A stretch of 64,000 nt of DNA from Aegilops tauschii subsp. strangulata (taxonomy: Eukaryota > Streptophyta > Magnoliopsida > Poales > Poaceae). The position numbers and the translations under genes are program-made. Positions 26,605 through 41,000 of the stretch are shown here, one piece after another. The notes beneath the pieces are model-generated. The model saw only the letters and a program-made list of their open reading frames with translations, was not told where the DNA came from and ran no database searches. Each line of letters starts with the position of its first letter. Within the stretch, counting starts at the first letter, position 1. The stretch is from assembly GCF_002575655.3 (NCBI RefSeq), contig NC_053036.3:647054736-647118735 (forward strand), written 5' to 3'.

Positions 26605-28961
26605 TTGATAGTTGGCATGGTATCATCATTTCATCCACATAGCATGTGCAAGAAAGTTGAGAGGGTTACGGCAAAAACTGGATGCACTTCGTGTACAAAA
26701 CGGACAATCTCTTTCAAAGTATCAGGAGTTTATACGGAAACTCGTCTGTTACAAAGGGATTTCTTTTTTTTAAACTTATTTGAACTCGTGACTTTTTGTG
26801 TGTTCAAAATGCACCATTCAAAGCCACATCATCATTTTTCAATCCTTTCTGACTTCATTTGTTATTTTTCATGCATTTACTAATATTTTGAGCTATGAGA
26901 CCCTAAAATTGAAAAGCATTTCAAATGAACTCTGAAAAGGTTGAAAGTTGGCATGGTATCATGATTTCATCCACATAGCATGTGCAATAAAGTTGAGAGG
27001 GTTACGGAAAAAACTGGATGCACTTCGTGTACAAAACGGACAATCTCTTTCAAAGTATCAGGACTTCATACGGAAACTCGTCTGTTACAAAGGGATTTCA
27101 TTTTTTAAAACTTACTTGAACTCCTGACTTTTTGTGTGTTCAAAATGCACCATTCAAAGCCACATCATCATTTTTCAATCCTTTCTGACTTCATTTGTTA
27201 TTTTTCATGCATTTACTAATTATTTTGAGCTATAAGACCCTAAAATTGAAGAGCATTTCAAATGAACTCTGGAAAGGTTGAAAGTTGGCATGGTATCATC
27301 ATTTCATCCACATAGCATGTGCAAGAAAGTTGAGAGGGTTACGGCAAAAACTGGATGCACTTCGTGTACAAAACGGACAATCTCTTTCAAAGTATCAGGA
27401 TTTCATACGGAAACTCGTCTCTTACAAAGGGATTTCATTTTTTAAAACTTATTTGAACTCCTGACTTTTTGTGTGTTCAAAATGCACCATTCAAAGCCAC
27501 ATCATCATGTTTCAATCCTTTCTGACTTCATTTGTTATTTTTCATGCATTTACTAATTATTTTCAGCTATAAGACCATAAAATTGAAAAGCATTTCAAAT
27601 GAACTCTGAAAAGGATGAAAGTTAGCATGGTATCATCATTTCATCCACATAGGATGTGCAAGAAAGTTGAGAGGGTTACGGCAAAAACTGGATGCACTTC
27701 CTGTACAAAACGGACAATCTCTTTCAAAGTATCAGGACTTCATAGGGAAACTCGTCTGTTACAAAGGGATTTCATTTTTTAAACTTATTTGAACTCCTGA
27801 CTTTTTGTGTGTTCAAAATGCCCCATTCAAAGCCACATCATCATTTTTCAATCCTTTCTGACTTCCTTTCTTATTTTTCATGCATTTACTAATTATTTTC
27901 AACTATAAGACCCTAAAATTGAAAAGCATTTCAAATGAACTCTGAAAAGGTTGAAAGTTGGCATGGTATCATCATTTCATCCACATAGCATGTGCAAGAA
28001 AGTTGAGAGGGTTACGGCAAAAACTGGATGCACTTCGTGTACAAAACGGACAATCTCTTTCAAAGTATCAGGATTTCATACGGAAACTCGTCTCTTACAA
28101 AGGGATTTCATTTTTTAAAACTTATTTGAACTCCTGACTTTTTGTGTGTTCAAAATGCACCATTCAAAGCCACATCATAATTTTTCAATCCTTTCTGACT
28201 TCATTTGTTATTTTTCATGCATTTACTAATTATTTTGAGCTATGAGACCCTAAAATTGAAAAGCATTTCAAATGAACTCTGAAAAGGTTGAAAGTTGGCA
28301 TGGTATCATCATTTCATCCACATAACATGTGCAAGAAAGTTGAGAGGGTTACGGCAAAAACTAGATGCATTTCGTGTACAAAACGGACAATCTCTTTCAA
28401 AGTATCAGGATTTCATACGGAAACTCGTCTGTTACAAAGAGATTTCATTTTTTTAAACTTATTTGAACTCCTGACTTTTTGTGTGTTCAAAATGCTCCAT
28501 TCAAAGCCACATCATCATTTTTCAATCCTTTCTGACTTCATTTGTTATTTTTCATGCATTTACTAATTATTTTGAGCTATAAGACCCTAAAATTGAAGAG
28601 CATTTCAAATGAACTCTGAAAAGGTTGAAAGATGGCATGGTATCATCATTTCATCCACATAGCATGTGCAAGAAAGTTGAGAGGGTTACGGCAAAAACTG
28701 GATGCACTTCGTGTACAAAACGGACAATCTCTTTCAAAGTATCAGGATTTCATATGGAAACTCGTCTGTTACAAAGGGATTTCATTTTTAAAAACTTATT
28801 TGAACTCCTGACTTTTTGTGTGTTCAAAATGCACCATTCAAAGCCACATCATCATGTTTCAATCCTTTCTGACTTCATTTGTTATTTTTCATGCATTTAC
28901 TAATTATTTTCAGCTATAAGACCATAAAATTGAAAAGCATTTCAAATGAACTCTGAAAAGG
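26605..28961 (+). repeat. Heptamer HOR type B, copy 4
   Basis: Complete heptamer, 2357 bp. The third monomer (27278) carries the same TCTCTTAC patch as 25259, yet the ordinary fifth monomer (27951) is also present. The first monomer has GAACTCGTGAC, which recurs at 49851. Confidence 0.9.
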
Positions 28962-31318
28962 TTGATAGTTGGCATGGTATCATCTTTTCATCCACATAGC
29001 ATGTGCAAGAAAGTTGAGAGGGTTACGGCAAAAACTGGATGCACTTCGTGTACAAAACGGACAATCTCTTTCAAAGTATCAGGAGTTTATACGGAAACTC
29101 GTCTGTTACAAAGGGATTTCTTTTTTTTAAACTTATTTGAACTCCTGACTTTTTGTGTGTTCAAAATGCACCATTCAAAGCCACATCATCATTTTTCAAT
29201 CCTTTCTGACTTCATTTGTTATTTTTCATGCATTTACTAATATTTTGAGCTATGAGACCCTAAAATTGAAAAGCATTTCAAATGAACTCTGAAAAGGTTG
29301 AAAGTTGGCATGGTATCATGATTTCATCCACATAGCATGTGCAAGAAAGTTGAGAGGGTTATGGAAAAAACTGGATGCACTTCGTGTACAAAACGGACAA
29401 TCTCTTTCAAAGTATCAGGACTTCATACGGAAACTCGTCTGTTACAAAGGGATTTCATTTTTTAAAACTTACTTGAACTCCTGACTTTTTGTGTGTTCAA
29501 AATGCACCATTCAAAGCCACATCATCATTTTTCAATCCTTTCTGACTTCATTTGTTATTTTTCATGCATTTACTAATTATTTTGAGCTATAAGACCCTAA
29601 AATTGAAGAGCATTTCAAATGAACTCTGGAAAGGTTGAAAGTTGGCATGGTATCATCATTTCATCCACATAGCATGTGCAAGAAAGTTGAGAGGGTTACG
29701 GCAAAAACTGGATGCACTTCGTGTACAAAACGGACAATCTCTTTCAAAGTATCAGGATTTCATACGGAAACTCGTCTGTTACAAAGGGATTTCATTTTTA
29801 AAAACTTATTTGAACTCCTGACTTTTTGTGTGTTCAAAATGCACCATTCAAAGCCACATCATCATGTTTCAATCCTTTCTGACTTCATTTGTTATTTTTC
29901 ATGCATTTACTAATTATTTTCAGCTATAAGACCATAAAATTGAAAAGCATTTCAAATGAACTCTGAAAAGGATGAAAGTTAGCATGGTATCATCATTTCA
30001 TCCACATAGGATGTGCAAGAAAGTTGAGAGGGTTACGGCAAAAACTGGATGCACTTCCTGTACAAAACGGACAATCTCTTTCAAAGTATCAGGACTTCAT
30101 AGGGAAACTCGTCTGTTACAAAGGGATTTCATTTTTTAAACTTATTTGAACTCCTGACTTTTTGTGTGTTCAAAATGCCCCATTCAAAGCCACATCATCA
30201 TTTTTCAATCCTTTCTGACTTCCTTTCTTATTTTTCATGCATTTACTAATTATTTTCAACTATAAGACCCTAAAATTGAAAAGCATTTCAAATGAACTCT
30301 GAAAAGGTTGAAAGTTGGCATGGTATCATCATTTGATCCACATAGCATGTGCAAGAAAGTTGAGAGGGTTACGGCAAAAACTGGATGCACTTCGTGTACA
30401 AAACGGACAATCTCTTTCAAAGTATCAGGATTTCATACGGAAACTCGTCTCTTACAAAGGGATTTCATTTTTTAAAACTTATTTGAACTCCTGACTTTTT
30501 GTGTGTTCAAAATGCACCATTCAAAGCCACATCATAATTTTTCAATCCTTTCTGACTTCATTTGTTATTTTTCATGCATTTACTAATTATTTTGAGCTAT
30601 GAGACCCTAAAATTGAAAAGCATTTCAAATGAACTCTGAAAAGGTTGAAAGTTGGCATGGTATCATCATTTCATCCACATAACATGTGCAAGAAAGTTGA
30701 GAGGGTTACGGCAAAAACTAGATGCATTTCGTGTACAAAACGGACAATCTCTTTCAAAGTATCAGGATTTCATACGGAAACTCGTCTGTTACAAAGAGAT
30801 TTCATTTTTTTAAACTTATTTGAACTGCTGACTTTTTGTGTGTTCAAAATGCACCTTTCAAAGCCACATCATCATTTTTCAATCCTTTCTGACTTCATAT
30901 GTTATTTTTCATGCATTTACTAATTATTTTGAGCTATAAGACCCTAAAATTGAAGAGCATTTCAAATGAACTCTGAAAAGGTTGAAAGTTGGCATGGTAT
31001 CATCATTTCATCCACATAGCATGTGCAAGAAAGTTGAGAGGGTTACGGCAAAAACTGGATGCACTTCGTGTACAAAACGGACAATCTCTTTCAAAGTATC
31101 AGGATTTCATACGGAAACTCGTCTGTTACAAAGGGATTTCATTTTTTAAAACTTATTTGAATTCCTGACTTTTTGTGTGTTCAAAATGCACCATTCAAAG
31201 CCACATCATCATGTTTCAATCCTTTCTGACTTCATTTGTTATTTTTCATGCATTTACTAATTATTTTCAGCTATAAGACCATAAAATTGAAAAGCATTTC
31301 AAATGAACTCTGAAAAGG
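28962..31318 (+). repeat. Heptamer HOR type B, copy 5
   Basis: Complete heptamer, 2357 bp. The third monomer (29635) has the unpatched TCTGTTAC and TTTTTAAAAAC. The fifth has ATTTGATCC and the sixth has CACCTTTC, both shared with copy 6. Confidence 0.9.
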
Positions 31319-33676
31319 TTGATAGTTGGCATGGTATCATCATTTCATCCACATAGCATGTGCAAGAAAGTTGAGAGGGTTACGGCAAAAACTGGATGCA
31401 CTTCGTGTACAAAACGGACAATCTCTTTCAAAGTATCAGGATTTCATACGGAAACTCGTCTGTTACAAAGGGATTTCATTTTTAAAAACTTATTTGAACT
31501 CCTGACTTTTTGTGTGTTCAAAATGCACCATTCAAAGCCACATCATCATGTTTCAATCCTTTCTGACTTCATTTGTTATTTTTCATGCATTTACTAATTA
31601 TTTTCAGCTATAAGACCATAAAATTGAAAAGCATTTCAAATGAACTCTGAAAAGGTTGATAGTTGGCATGGTATCATCATTTCATCCACATAGCATGTGC
31701 AAGAAAGTTGAGAGGGTTACGGCAAAAACTGGATGCACTTCGTGTACAAAACGGACAATCTCTTTCAAAGTATCAGGATTTCATACGGAAACTCGTCTGT
31801 TACAAAGGGATTTCATTTTTAAAAACTTATTTGAACTCCTGACTTTTTGTGTGTTCAAAATGCACCATTCAAAGCCACATCATCATGTTTCAATCCTTTC
31901 TGACTTCATTTGTTATTTTTCATGCATTTACTAATTATTTTCAGCTATAAGACCATAAAATTGAAAAGCATTTCAAATGAACTCTGAAAAGGTTGATAGT
32001 TGGCATGGTATCATCATTTCATCCACATAGCATGTGCAAGAAAGTTGAGAGGGTTACGGCAAAAACTGGGTGCACTTCGTGTACAAAACGGACAATCTCT
32101 TTCAAAGTATCAGGATTTCATATGGAAACTCGTCTGTTACAAAGGGATTTCATTTTTAAAAACTTATTTGAACTCCTGACTTTTTGTGTGTTCAAAATGC
32201 ACCATTCAAAGCCACATCATCATGTTTCAATCCTTTCTGACTTCATTTGTTATTTTTCATGCATTTACTAATTATTTTCAGCTATAAGACCATAAAATTG
32301 AAAAGCATTTCAAATGAACTCTGAAAAGGATGAAAGTTAGCATGGTATCATCATTTCATCCACATAGGATGTGCAAGAAAGTTGAGAGGGTTACGGCAAA
32401 AACTGGATGCACTTCCTGTACAAAACGGACAATCTCTTTCAAAGTATCAGGACTTCATAGGGAAACTCGTCTGTTACAAAGGGATTTCATTTTTTAAACT
32501 TATTTGAACTCCTGACTTTTTGTGTGTTCAAAATGCCCCATTCAAAGCCACATCATCATTTTTCAATCCTTTCTGACTTCCTTTCTTATTTTTCATGCAT
32601 TTACTAATTATTTTCAACTATAAGACCCTAAAATTGAAAAGCATTTCAAATGAACTCTGAAAAGGTTGAAAGTTGGCATGGTATCATCATTTGATCCACA
32701 TAGCATGTGCAAGAAAGTTGAGAGGGTTACGGCAAAAACTGGATGCACTTCGTGTACAAAACGGACAATCTCTTTCAAAGTATCAGGATTTCATACGGAA
32801 ACTCGTCTCTTACAAAGGGATTTCATTTTTTAAAACTTATTTGAACTCCTGACTTTTTGTGTGTTCAAAATGCACCATTCAAAGCCACATCATAATTTTT
32901 CAATCCTTTCTGACTTCATTTGTTATTTTTCATGCATTTACTAATTATTTTGAGCTATGAGACCCTAAAATTGAAAAGCATTTCAAATGAACTCTGAAAA
33001 GGTTGAAAGTTGGCATGGTATCATCATTTCATCCACATAACATGTGCAAGAAAGTTGAGAGGGTTACGGCAAAAACTAGATGCATTTCGTGTACAAAACG
33101 GACAATCTCTTTCAAAGTATCAGGATTTCATACGGAAACTCGTCTGTTACAAAGAGATTTCATTTTTTTAAACTTATTTGAACTGCTGACTTTTTGTGTG
33201 TTCAAAATGCACCTTTCAAAGCCACATCATCATTTTTCAATCCTTTCTGACTTCATATGTTATTTTTCATGCATTTACTAATTATTTTGAGCTATAAGAC
33301 CCTAAAATTGAAGAGCATTTCAAATGAACTCTGAAAAGGTTGAAAGTTGGCATGGTATCATCATTTCATCCACATAGCATGTGCAAGAAAGTTGAGAGGG
33401 TTACGGCAAAAACTGGATGCACTTCGTGTACAAAACGGACAATCTCTTTCAAAGTATCAGGATTTCATACGGAAACTCGTCTGTTACAAAGGGATTTCAT
33501 TTTTAAAAACTTATTTGAACTCCTGACTTTTTGTGTGTTCAAAATGCACCATTCAAAGCCACATCATCATGTTTCAATCCTTTCTGACTTCATTTGTTAT
33601 TTTTCATGCATTTACTAATTATTTTCAGCTATAAGACCATAAAATTGAAAAGCATTTCAAATGAACTCTGAAAAGG
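31319..33676 (+). repeat. Heptamer HOR type B, copy 6, with first two monomers replaced
   Basis: Seven monomers, 2358 bp, but the first three (31319, 31656, 31993) are near-identical TTGATAG/CATCATGTTTC monomers. The usual GAGTTTATA and CATGATTTC monomers are absent. The last four monomers follow the normal heptamer order and share ATTTGATCC and CACCTTTC with copy 5. Confidence 0.88.
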
Positions 33677-34686
33677 TTGATAGTTGGCATGGTATCATCA
33701 TTTCATCCACATAGCATGTGCAAGAAAGTTGAGAGGGTTACGGCAAAAACTGGATGCACTTCGTGTACAAAATGGACAATCTCTTTCAAAGTATCAGGAT
33801 TTCATACGGAAACTCGTCTGTTACAAAGGGATTTCATTTTTTAAAACTTATTTGAACTCCTGACTTTTTGTGTGTTCAAAATGCACCATTCAAAGCCACA
33901 TCGTCATTTTTCAATCCTTTCTGACTTCATTTGTTATTTTTCATGCATTTACTAATTATTTTGAGCTATAAGACCCTAAAATTGAAGAGCATTTCAAATG
34001 AACTCTGAAAAGGTTGAAAGTTAGCATGGTATCATCATTTCATCCACATAGGATGTGCAAGAAAGTTGAGAGGGTTACGGCAAAAACTGGATGCACTTCG
34101 TGTACAAAACGGACAATCTCTTTCAAAGTATCAGGACTTCATAGGGAAACTCGTCTGTTACAAAGGGATTTCATTTTTTTAACTTATTTGAACTCCTGAC
34201 TTTTTGTGTGTTCAAAATACCCCATTCAAAGCCACATCATCATTTTTCAATCCTTTCTGACTTCATTTGTTATTTTTCATGCATTTACTAATTATTTTGA
34301 GCTATAAGACCCTAAAATTGAAAAGCATTTCAAATGAACTCTGAAAAGGTTGAAAGTTGGCATGGTATCATCATTTCATCCACATAGCATGTGCAAGAAA
34401 GTTGAGAGGGTTACGGCAAAAACTGGATGCACTTCGTGTACAAAACGGACAATCTCTTTCAAAGTATCAGGAGTTCATACGGAAACTCGTCTGTTACAAA
34501 GGGATTTCATTTTTTAAAACTTATTTGAACTCCTGACTTTTTGTGTGTTCAAAATGCACCATTCAAAGCCACATCATCATTTTTCAATCCTTTCTGACTT
34601 CATTTGTTATTTTTGATGCATTTACTAATTATTTTGAGCTATGAGACCCTAAAATTGAAAAGCATTTCAAATGAACTCTGAAAAGG
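33677..34686 (+). repeat. x-A-y trimer unit 1
   Basis: Three monomers, 1010 bp. Monomer x has GGATTTCATACGG, CATCGTC and GAAGAGC. Monomer A has GTTAGC, AGGATG and CATAGGG. Monomer y has GGAGTTCATACGG, TTTTTGATGC and GCTATGAG. The A monomer is one base short in the T-tract (TTTTTTTAAC). Confidence 0.87.
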
Positions 34687-35697
34687 TTGAAAGTTGGCAT
34701 GGTATCATCATTTCATCCACATAGCATGTGCAAGAAAGTTGAGAGGGTTACGGCAAAAACTGGATGCACTTCGTGTACAAAACGGACAATCTCTTTCAAA
34801 GTATCAGGATTTCATACGGAAACTCGTCTGTTACAAAGGGATTTCATTTTTTAAAACTTATTTGAACTCCTGACTTTTTGTGTGTTCAAAATGCACCATT
34901 CAAAGCCACATCGTCATTTTTCAATCCTTTCTGACTTCATTTGTTATTTTTCATGCATTTACTAATTATTTTGAGCTATAAGACCCTAAAATTGAAGAGC
35001 ATTTCAAATGAACTCTGAAAAGGTTGAAAGTTAGCATGGTATCATCATTTCATCCACATAGGATGTGCAAGAAAGTTGAGAGGGTTACGGCAAAAACTGG
35101 ATGCACTTCGTGTACAAAACGGACAATCTCTTTCAAAGTATCAGGACTTCATAGGGAAACTCGTCTGTTACAAAGGGATTTCATTTTTTTAAACTTATTT
35201 GAACTCCTGACTTTTTGTGTGTTCAAAATGCCCCATTCAAAGCCACATCATCATTTTTCAATCCTTTCTGACTTCATTTGTTATTTTTCATGCATTTACT
35301 AATTATTTTGAGCTATAAGACCCTAAAATTGAAAAGCATTTCAAATGAACTCTGAAAAGGTTGAAAGTTGGCATGGTATCATCATTTCATCCACATAGCA
35401 TGTGCAAGAAAGTTGAGAGGGTTACGGCAAAAACTGGATGCACTTCGTGTACAAAACGGACAATCTCTTTCAAAGTATCAGGAGTTCATACGGAAACTCG
35501 TCTGTTACAAAGGGATTTCATTTTTTAAAACTTATTTGAACTCCTGACTTTTTGTGTGTTCAAAATGCACCATTCAAAGCCACATCATCATTTTTCAATC
35601 CTTTCTGACTTCATTTGTTATTTTTGATGCATTTACTAATTATTTTGAGCTATGAGACCCTAAAATTGAAAAGCATTTCAAATGAACTCTGAAAAGG
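34687..35697 (+). repeat. x-A-y trimer unit 2
   Basis: Three monomers (34687, 35024, 35361), 1011 bp, in x-A-y order with all class marks. The A monomer here keeps the full-length T-tract and GCCCC. Confidence 0.88.
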
Positions 35698-36708
35698 TTG
35701 AAAGTTGGCATGGTATCATCATTTCATCCACATAGCATGTGCAAGAAAGTTGAGAGGGTTACGGCAAAAACTGGATGCACTTCGTGTACAAAACGGACAA
35801 TCTCTTTCAAAGTATCAGGATTTCATACGGAAACTCGTCTGTTACAAAGGGATTTCATTTTTTTAAACTTATTTGAACTCCTGACTTTTTGTGTGTTCAA
35901 AATGCACCATTCAAAGCCACATCGTCATTTTTCAATCCTTTCTGACTTCATTTGTTATTTTTCATGCATTTACTAATTATTTTGAGCTATAATACCCTAA
36001 AATTGAAGAGCATTTCAAATGAACTCTGAAAAGGTTGAAAGTTAGCATGGTATCATCATTTCATCCACATAGGATGTGCAAGAAAGTTGAGAGGGTTACG
36101 GCAAAAACTGGATGCACTTCGTGTACAAAACGGACAATCTCTTTCAAAGTATCAGGACTTCATAGGGAAACTCGTCTGTTACAAAGGGATTTCATTTTTT
36201 TAAACTTATTTGAACTCCTGACTTTTTGTGTGTTCAAAATACCCCATTCAAAGCCACATCATCATTTTTCAATCCTTTCTGACTTCATTTGTTATTTTTC
36301 ATGCATTTACTAATTATTTTGAGCTATAAGACCCTAAAATTGAAAAGCATTTCAAATGAACTCTGAAAAGGTTGAAAGTTGGCATGGTATCATCATTTCA
36401 TCCACATAGCATGTGCAAGAAAGTTGAGAGGGTTACGGCAAAAACTGGATGCACTTCGTGTACAAAACGGACAATCTCTTTCAAAGTATCAGGAGTTCAT
36501 ACGGAAACTCGTCTGTTACCAAGGGATTTCATTTTTTAAAACTTATTTGAACTCCTGACTTTTTGTGTGTTCAAAATGCACCATTCAAAGCCACATCATC
36601 ATTTTTCAATCCTTTCTGACTTCATTTGTTATTTTTGATGCATTTACTAATTATTTTGAGCTATGAGACCCTAAAATTGAAAAGCATTTCAAATGAACTC
36701 TGAAAAGG
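35698..36708 (+). repeat. x-A-y trimer unit 3
   Basis: Three monomers (35698, 36035, 36372). The x monomer has the ATAATACCC variant and the A monomer has ATACCCC. Both variants recur in unit 4, and the ATAATACCC form recurs at 39068 and 43786. Confidence 0.88.
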
Positions 36709-38056
36709 TTGAAAGTTGGCATGGTATCATCATTTCATCCACATAGCATGTGCAAGAAAGTTGAGAGGGTTACGGCAAAAACTGGATGCACTTCGTGTAC
36801 AAAACGGACAATCTCTTTCAAAGTATCAGGATTTCATACGGAAACTCGTCTGTTACAAAGGGATTTCATTTTTTTAAACTTATTTGAACTCCTGACTTTT
36901 TGTGTGTTCAAAATGCACCATTCAAAGCCACATCATCATTTTTCAATCCTTTCTGACTTCATTTGTTATTTTTGATGCATTTACTAATTATTTTGAGCTA
37001 TGAGACCCTAAAATTGAAAAGCATTTCAAATGAACTCTGAAAAGGTTGAAAGTTGGCATGGTATCATCATTTCATCCACATAGCATGTGCAAGAAAGTTG
37101 AGAGTGTTACGGCAAAAACTGGATGCACTTCGTGTACAAAACGGACAATCTCTTTCAAAGTATCAGGATTTCATACGGAAACTCGTCTGTTACAAAGGGA
37201 TTTCATTTTTTTAAACTTATTTGAACTCCTGACTTTTTGTGTGTTCAAAATGCACCATTCAAAGCCACATCGTCATTTTTCAATCCTTTCTGACTTCATT
37301 TGTTATTTTTCATGCATTTACTAATTATTTTGAGCTATAATACCCTAAAATTGAAGAGCATTTCAAATGAACTCTGAAAAGGTTGAAAGTTAGCATGGTA
37401 TCATCATTTCATCCACATAGGATGTGCAAGAAAGTTGAGAGGGTTACGGCAAAAACTGGATGCACTTCGTGTACAAAACGGACAATCTCTTTCAAAGTAT
37501 CAGGACTTCATAGGGAAACTCGTCTGTTACAAAGGGATTTCATTTTTTTAAACTTATTTGAACTCCTGACTTTTTGTGTGTTCAAAATACCCCATTCAAA
37601 GCCACATCATCATTTTTCAATCCTTTCTGACTTCATTTGTTATTTTTCATGCATTTACTAATTATTTTGAGCTATAAGACCCTAAAATTGAAAAGCATTT
37701 CAAATGAACTCTGAAAAGGTTGAAAGTTGGCATGGTATCATCATTTCATCCACATAGCATGTGCAAGAAAGTTGAGAGGGTTACGGCAAAAACTGGATGC
37801 ACTTCGTGTACAAAACGGACAATCTCTTTCAAAGTATCAGGAGTTCATACGGAAACTCGTCTGTTACAAAGGGATTTCATTTTTTTAAACTTATTTGAAC
37901 TCCTGACTTTTTGTGTGTTCAAAATGCACCATTCAAAGCCACATCATCATTTTTCAATCCTTTCTGACTTCATTTGTTATTTTTGATGCATTTACTAATT
38001 ATTTTGAGCTATGAGACCCTAAAATTGAAAAGCATTTCAAATGAACTCTGAAAAGG
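36709..38056 (+). repeat. x-A-y unit 4, expanded to four monomers
   Basis: Four monomers (36709, 37046, 37383, 37720), 1348 bp. The added first monomer is an x/y chimera: GGATTTCATACGG in the 5' half, then CATCATCATT, TTTTTGATGC and GCTATGAG of type y. Unequal crossing-over between x and y would produce this. Confidence 0.85.
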
Positions 38057-41000
38057 TTGAAAGTTGGCATGGTATCATCATTTCATCCACATAGCATGTG
38101 CAAGAAAGTTGAGAGGGTTACGGCAAAAACTGGATGCACTTCGTGTACAAAACGGACAATCTCTTTCAAAGTATCAGGATTTCATACGGAAACTCGTCTG
38201 TTACAAAGGGATTTCATTTTTTAAAACTTATTTGAACTCCTGACTTTTTGTGTGTTCAAAATGCACCATTCAAAGCCACATCGTCATTTTTCAATCCTTT
38301 CTGACTTCATTTGTTATTTTTCATGCATTTACTAATTATTTTGAGCTATAAGACCCTAAAATTGAAGAGCATTTCAAATGAACTCTGAAAAGGTTGAAAG
38401 TTAGCATGGTATCATCATTTCATCCACATAGGATGTGCAAGAAAGTTGAGAGGGTTACCGCAAAAACTGGATGCACTTCGTGTACAAAACGGACAATCTC
38501 TTTCAAAGTATCAGGACTTCATAGGGAAACTCGTCTGTTACAAAGGGATTTCATTTTTTTAAACTTATTTGAACTCCTGACTTTTTGTGTGTTCAAAATG
38601 CCCCATTCAAAGCCACATCATCATTTTTCAATCCTTTCTGACTTCATTTGTTATTTTTCATGCATTTACTAATTATTTTGAGCTATAAGACCCTAAAATT
38701 GAAAAGCATTTCAAATGAACTCTGAAAAGGTTGAAAGTTGGCATGGTATCATCATTTCATCCACATAGCATGTGCAAGAAAGTTGAGAGGGTTACGGCAA
38801 AAACTGGATGCACTTCGTGTACAAAACGGACAATCTCTTTCAAAGTATCAGGAGTTCATACGGAAACTCGTCTGTTACAAAGGGATTTCATTTTTTAAAA
38901 CTTATTTGAACTCCTGACTTTTTGTGTGTTCAAAATGCACCATTCAAAGCCACATCATCATTTTTCAATCCTTTCTGACTTCATTTGTTATTTTTGATGC
39001 ATTTACTAATTATTTTGAGCTATGAGACCCTAAAATTGAAAAGCATTTCAAATGAACTCTGAAAAGGTTGAAAGTTGGCATGGTATCATCATTTCATCCA
39101 CATAGCATGTGCAAGAAAGTTGAGAGGGTTACGGCAAAAACTGGATGCACTTCGTGTACAAAACGGACAATCTCTTTCAAAGTATCAGGATTTCATACGG
39201 AAACTCGTCTGTTACAAAGGGATTTCATTTTTTTAAACTTATTTGAACTCCTGACTTTTTGTGTGTTCAAAATGCACCATTCAAAGCCACATCGTCATTT
39301 TTCAATCCTTTCTGACTTCATTTGTTATTTTTCATGCATTTACTAATTATTTTGAGCTATAATACCCTAAAATTGAAGAGCATTTCAAATGAACTCTGAA
39401 AAGGTTGAAAGTTAGCATGGTATCATCATTTCATCCACATAGGATGTGCAAGAAAGTTGAGAGGGTTACGGCAAAAACTGGATGCACTTCGTGTACAAAA
39501 CGGACAATCTCTTTCAAAGTATCAGGACTTCATAGGGAAACTCGTCTGTTACAAAGGGATTTCATTTTTTTAAACTTATTTGAACTCCTGACTTTTTGTG
39601 TGTTCAAAATGCCCCATTCAAAGCCACATCATCATTTTTCAATCCTTTCTGACTTCATTTGTTATTTTTCATGCATTTACTAATTATTTTGAGCTATAAG
39701 ACCCTAAAATTGAAAAGCATTTCAAATGAACTCTGAAAAGGTTGAAAGTTGGCATGGTATCATCATTTCATCCACATAGCATGTGCAAGAAAGTTGAGAG
39801 GGTTACGGCAAAAACTGGATGCACTTCGTGTACAAAACGGACAATCTCTTTCAAAGTATCAGGAGTTTATACGGAAACTCGTCTGTTACAAAGGGATTTC
39901 ATTTTTTTAAACTTATTTGAACTCCTGACTTTTTGTGTGTTCAAAATGCACCATTCAAAGCCACATCATCATTTTTCAATCCTTTCTGACTTCATTTGTT
40001 ATTTTTCATGCATTTAGTAATTATTTTGAGCTATGAGACCCTAAAATTGAAAAGCATTTCAAATGAACTCTGAAAAGGTTGAAAGTTGGCATGGTATCAT
40101 CATTTCATCCACATAGCATGTGCAAGAAAGTTGAGAGGGTTACGGCAAAAACTGGATGCACTTCGTGTACAAAACGGACAATCTCTTTCAAAGTATCAGG
40201 ACTTCATACGGAAACTCGTCTGTTACAAAGGGATTTCATTTTTTAAAACTTATTTGAACTCCTGACTTTTTGTGTGTTCAAAATGCACCATTCAAAGCCA
40301 CATCATCATGTTTCAATCCTTTCTGACTTCATTTGTTTATTTTCATGCATTTACTAATTATTTTCAGCTATAAGACCATAAAATTGAAAAGCATTTCAAA
40401 TGAACTCTGAAAAGGTTGAAAGTTGGCATGGTATCATCATTTCATCCACATGGGATGTGCAAGAAAGTTGAGAGGGTTACGGCAAAAATTGGATGCACTT
40501 CGTGTACAAAACGGACAATCTCTTTCAAAGTATCAGGACTTCATAGGGAAACTCGTCTGTTACAAAGGGATTTAATTTTTTTAAACTTATTTGAACTCCT
40601 TACTTTTTGTGTGTTCAAAATGCACCATTCAAAGCCACATCATCATGTTTCAATCCTTTCTGACTTCATTTGTTATTTTTCATGCATTTACTAATTATTT
40701 TCAGCTATAAGACCATAAAATTGAAAAGCATTTCAAATGAACTCTGAAAAGGTTGAAAGTTAGCATGGTATCATCATTTCATCCACATAGGATGTGCAAG
40801 AAAGTTGGGAGGGTTACGGCAAAAACTGGATGAACTTCGTGTACAAAACGGACAATCTCTTTCAAAGTATCAGGACTTCAGAGGGAAACTCGTCTGTTAC
40901 AAAGGGATTTCATTTTTTTAAACTTATTTGAACTCCTGACTTTTTGTGTGTTCAAAATGCCCCATTCAAAGCCACATCATCATTTTTCAATCCTTTCTGA

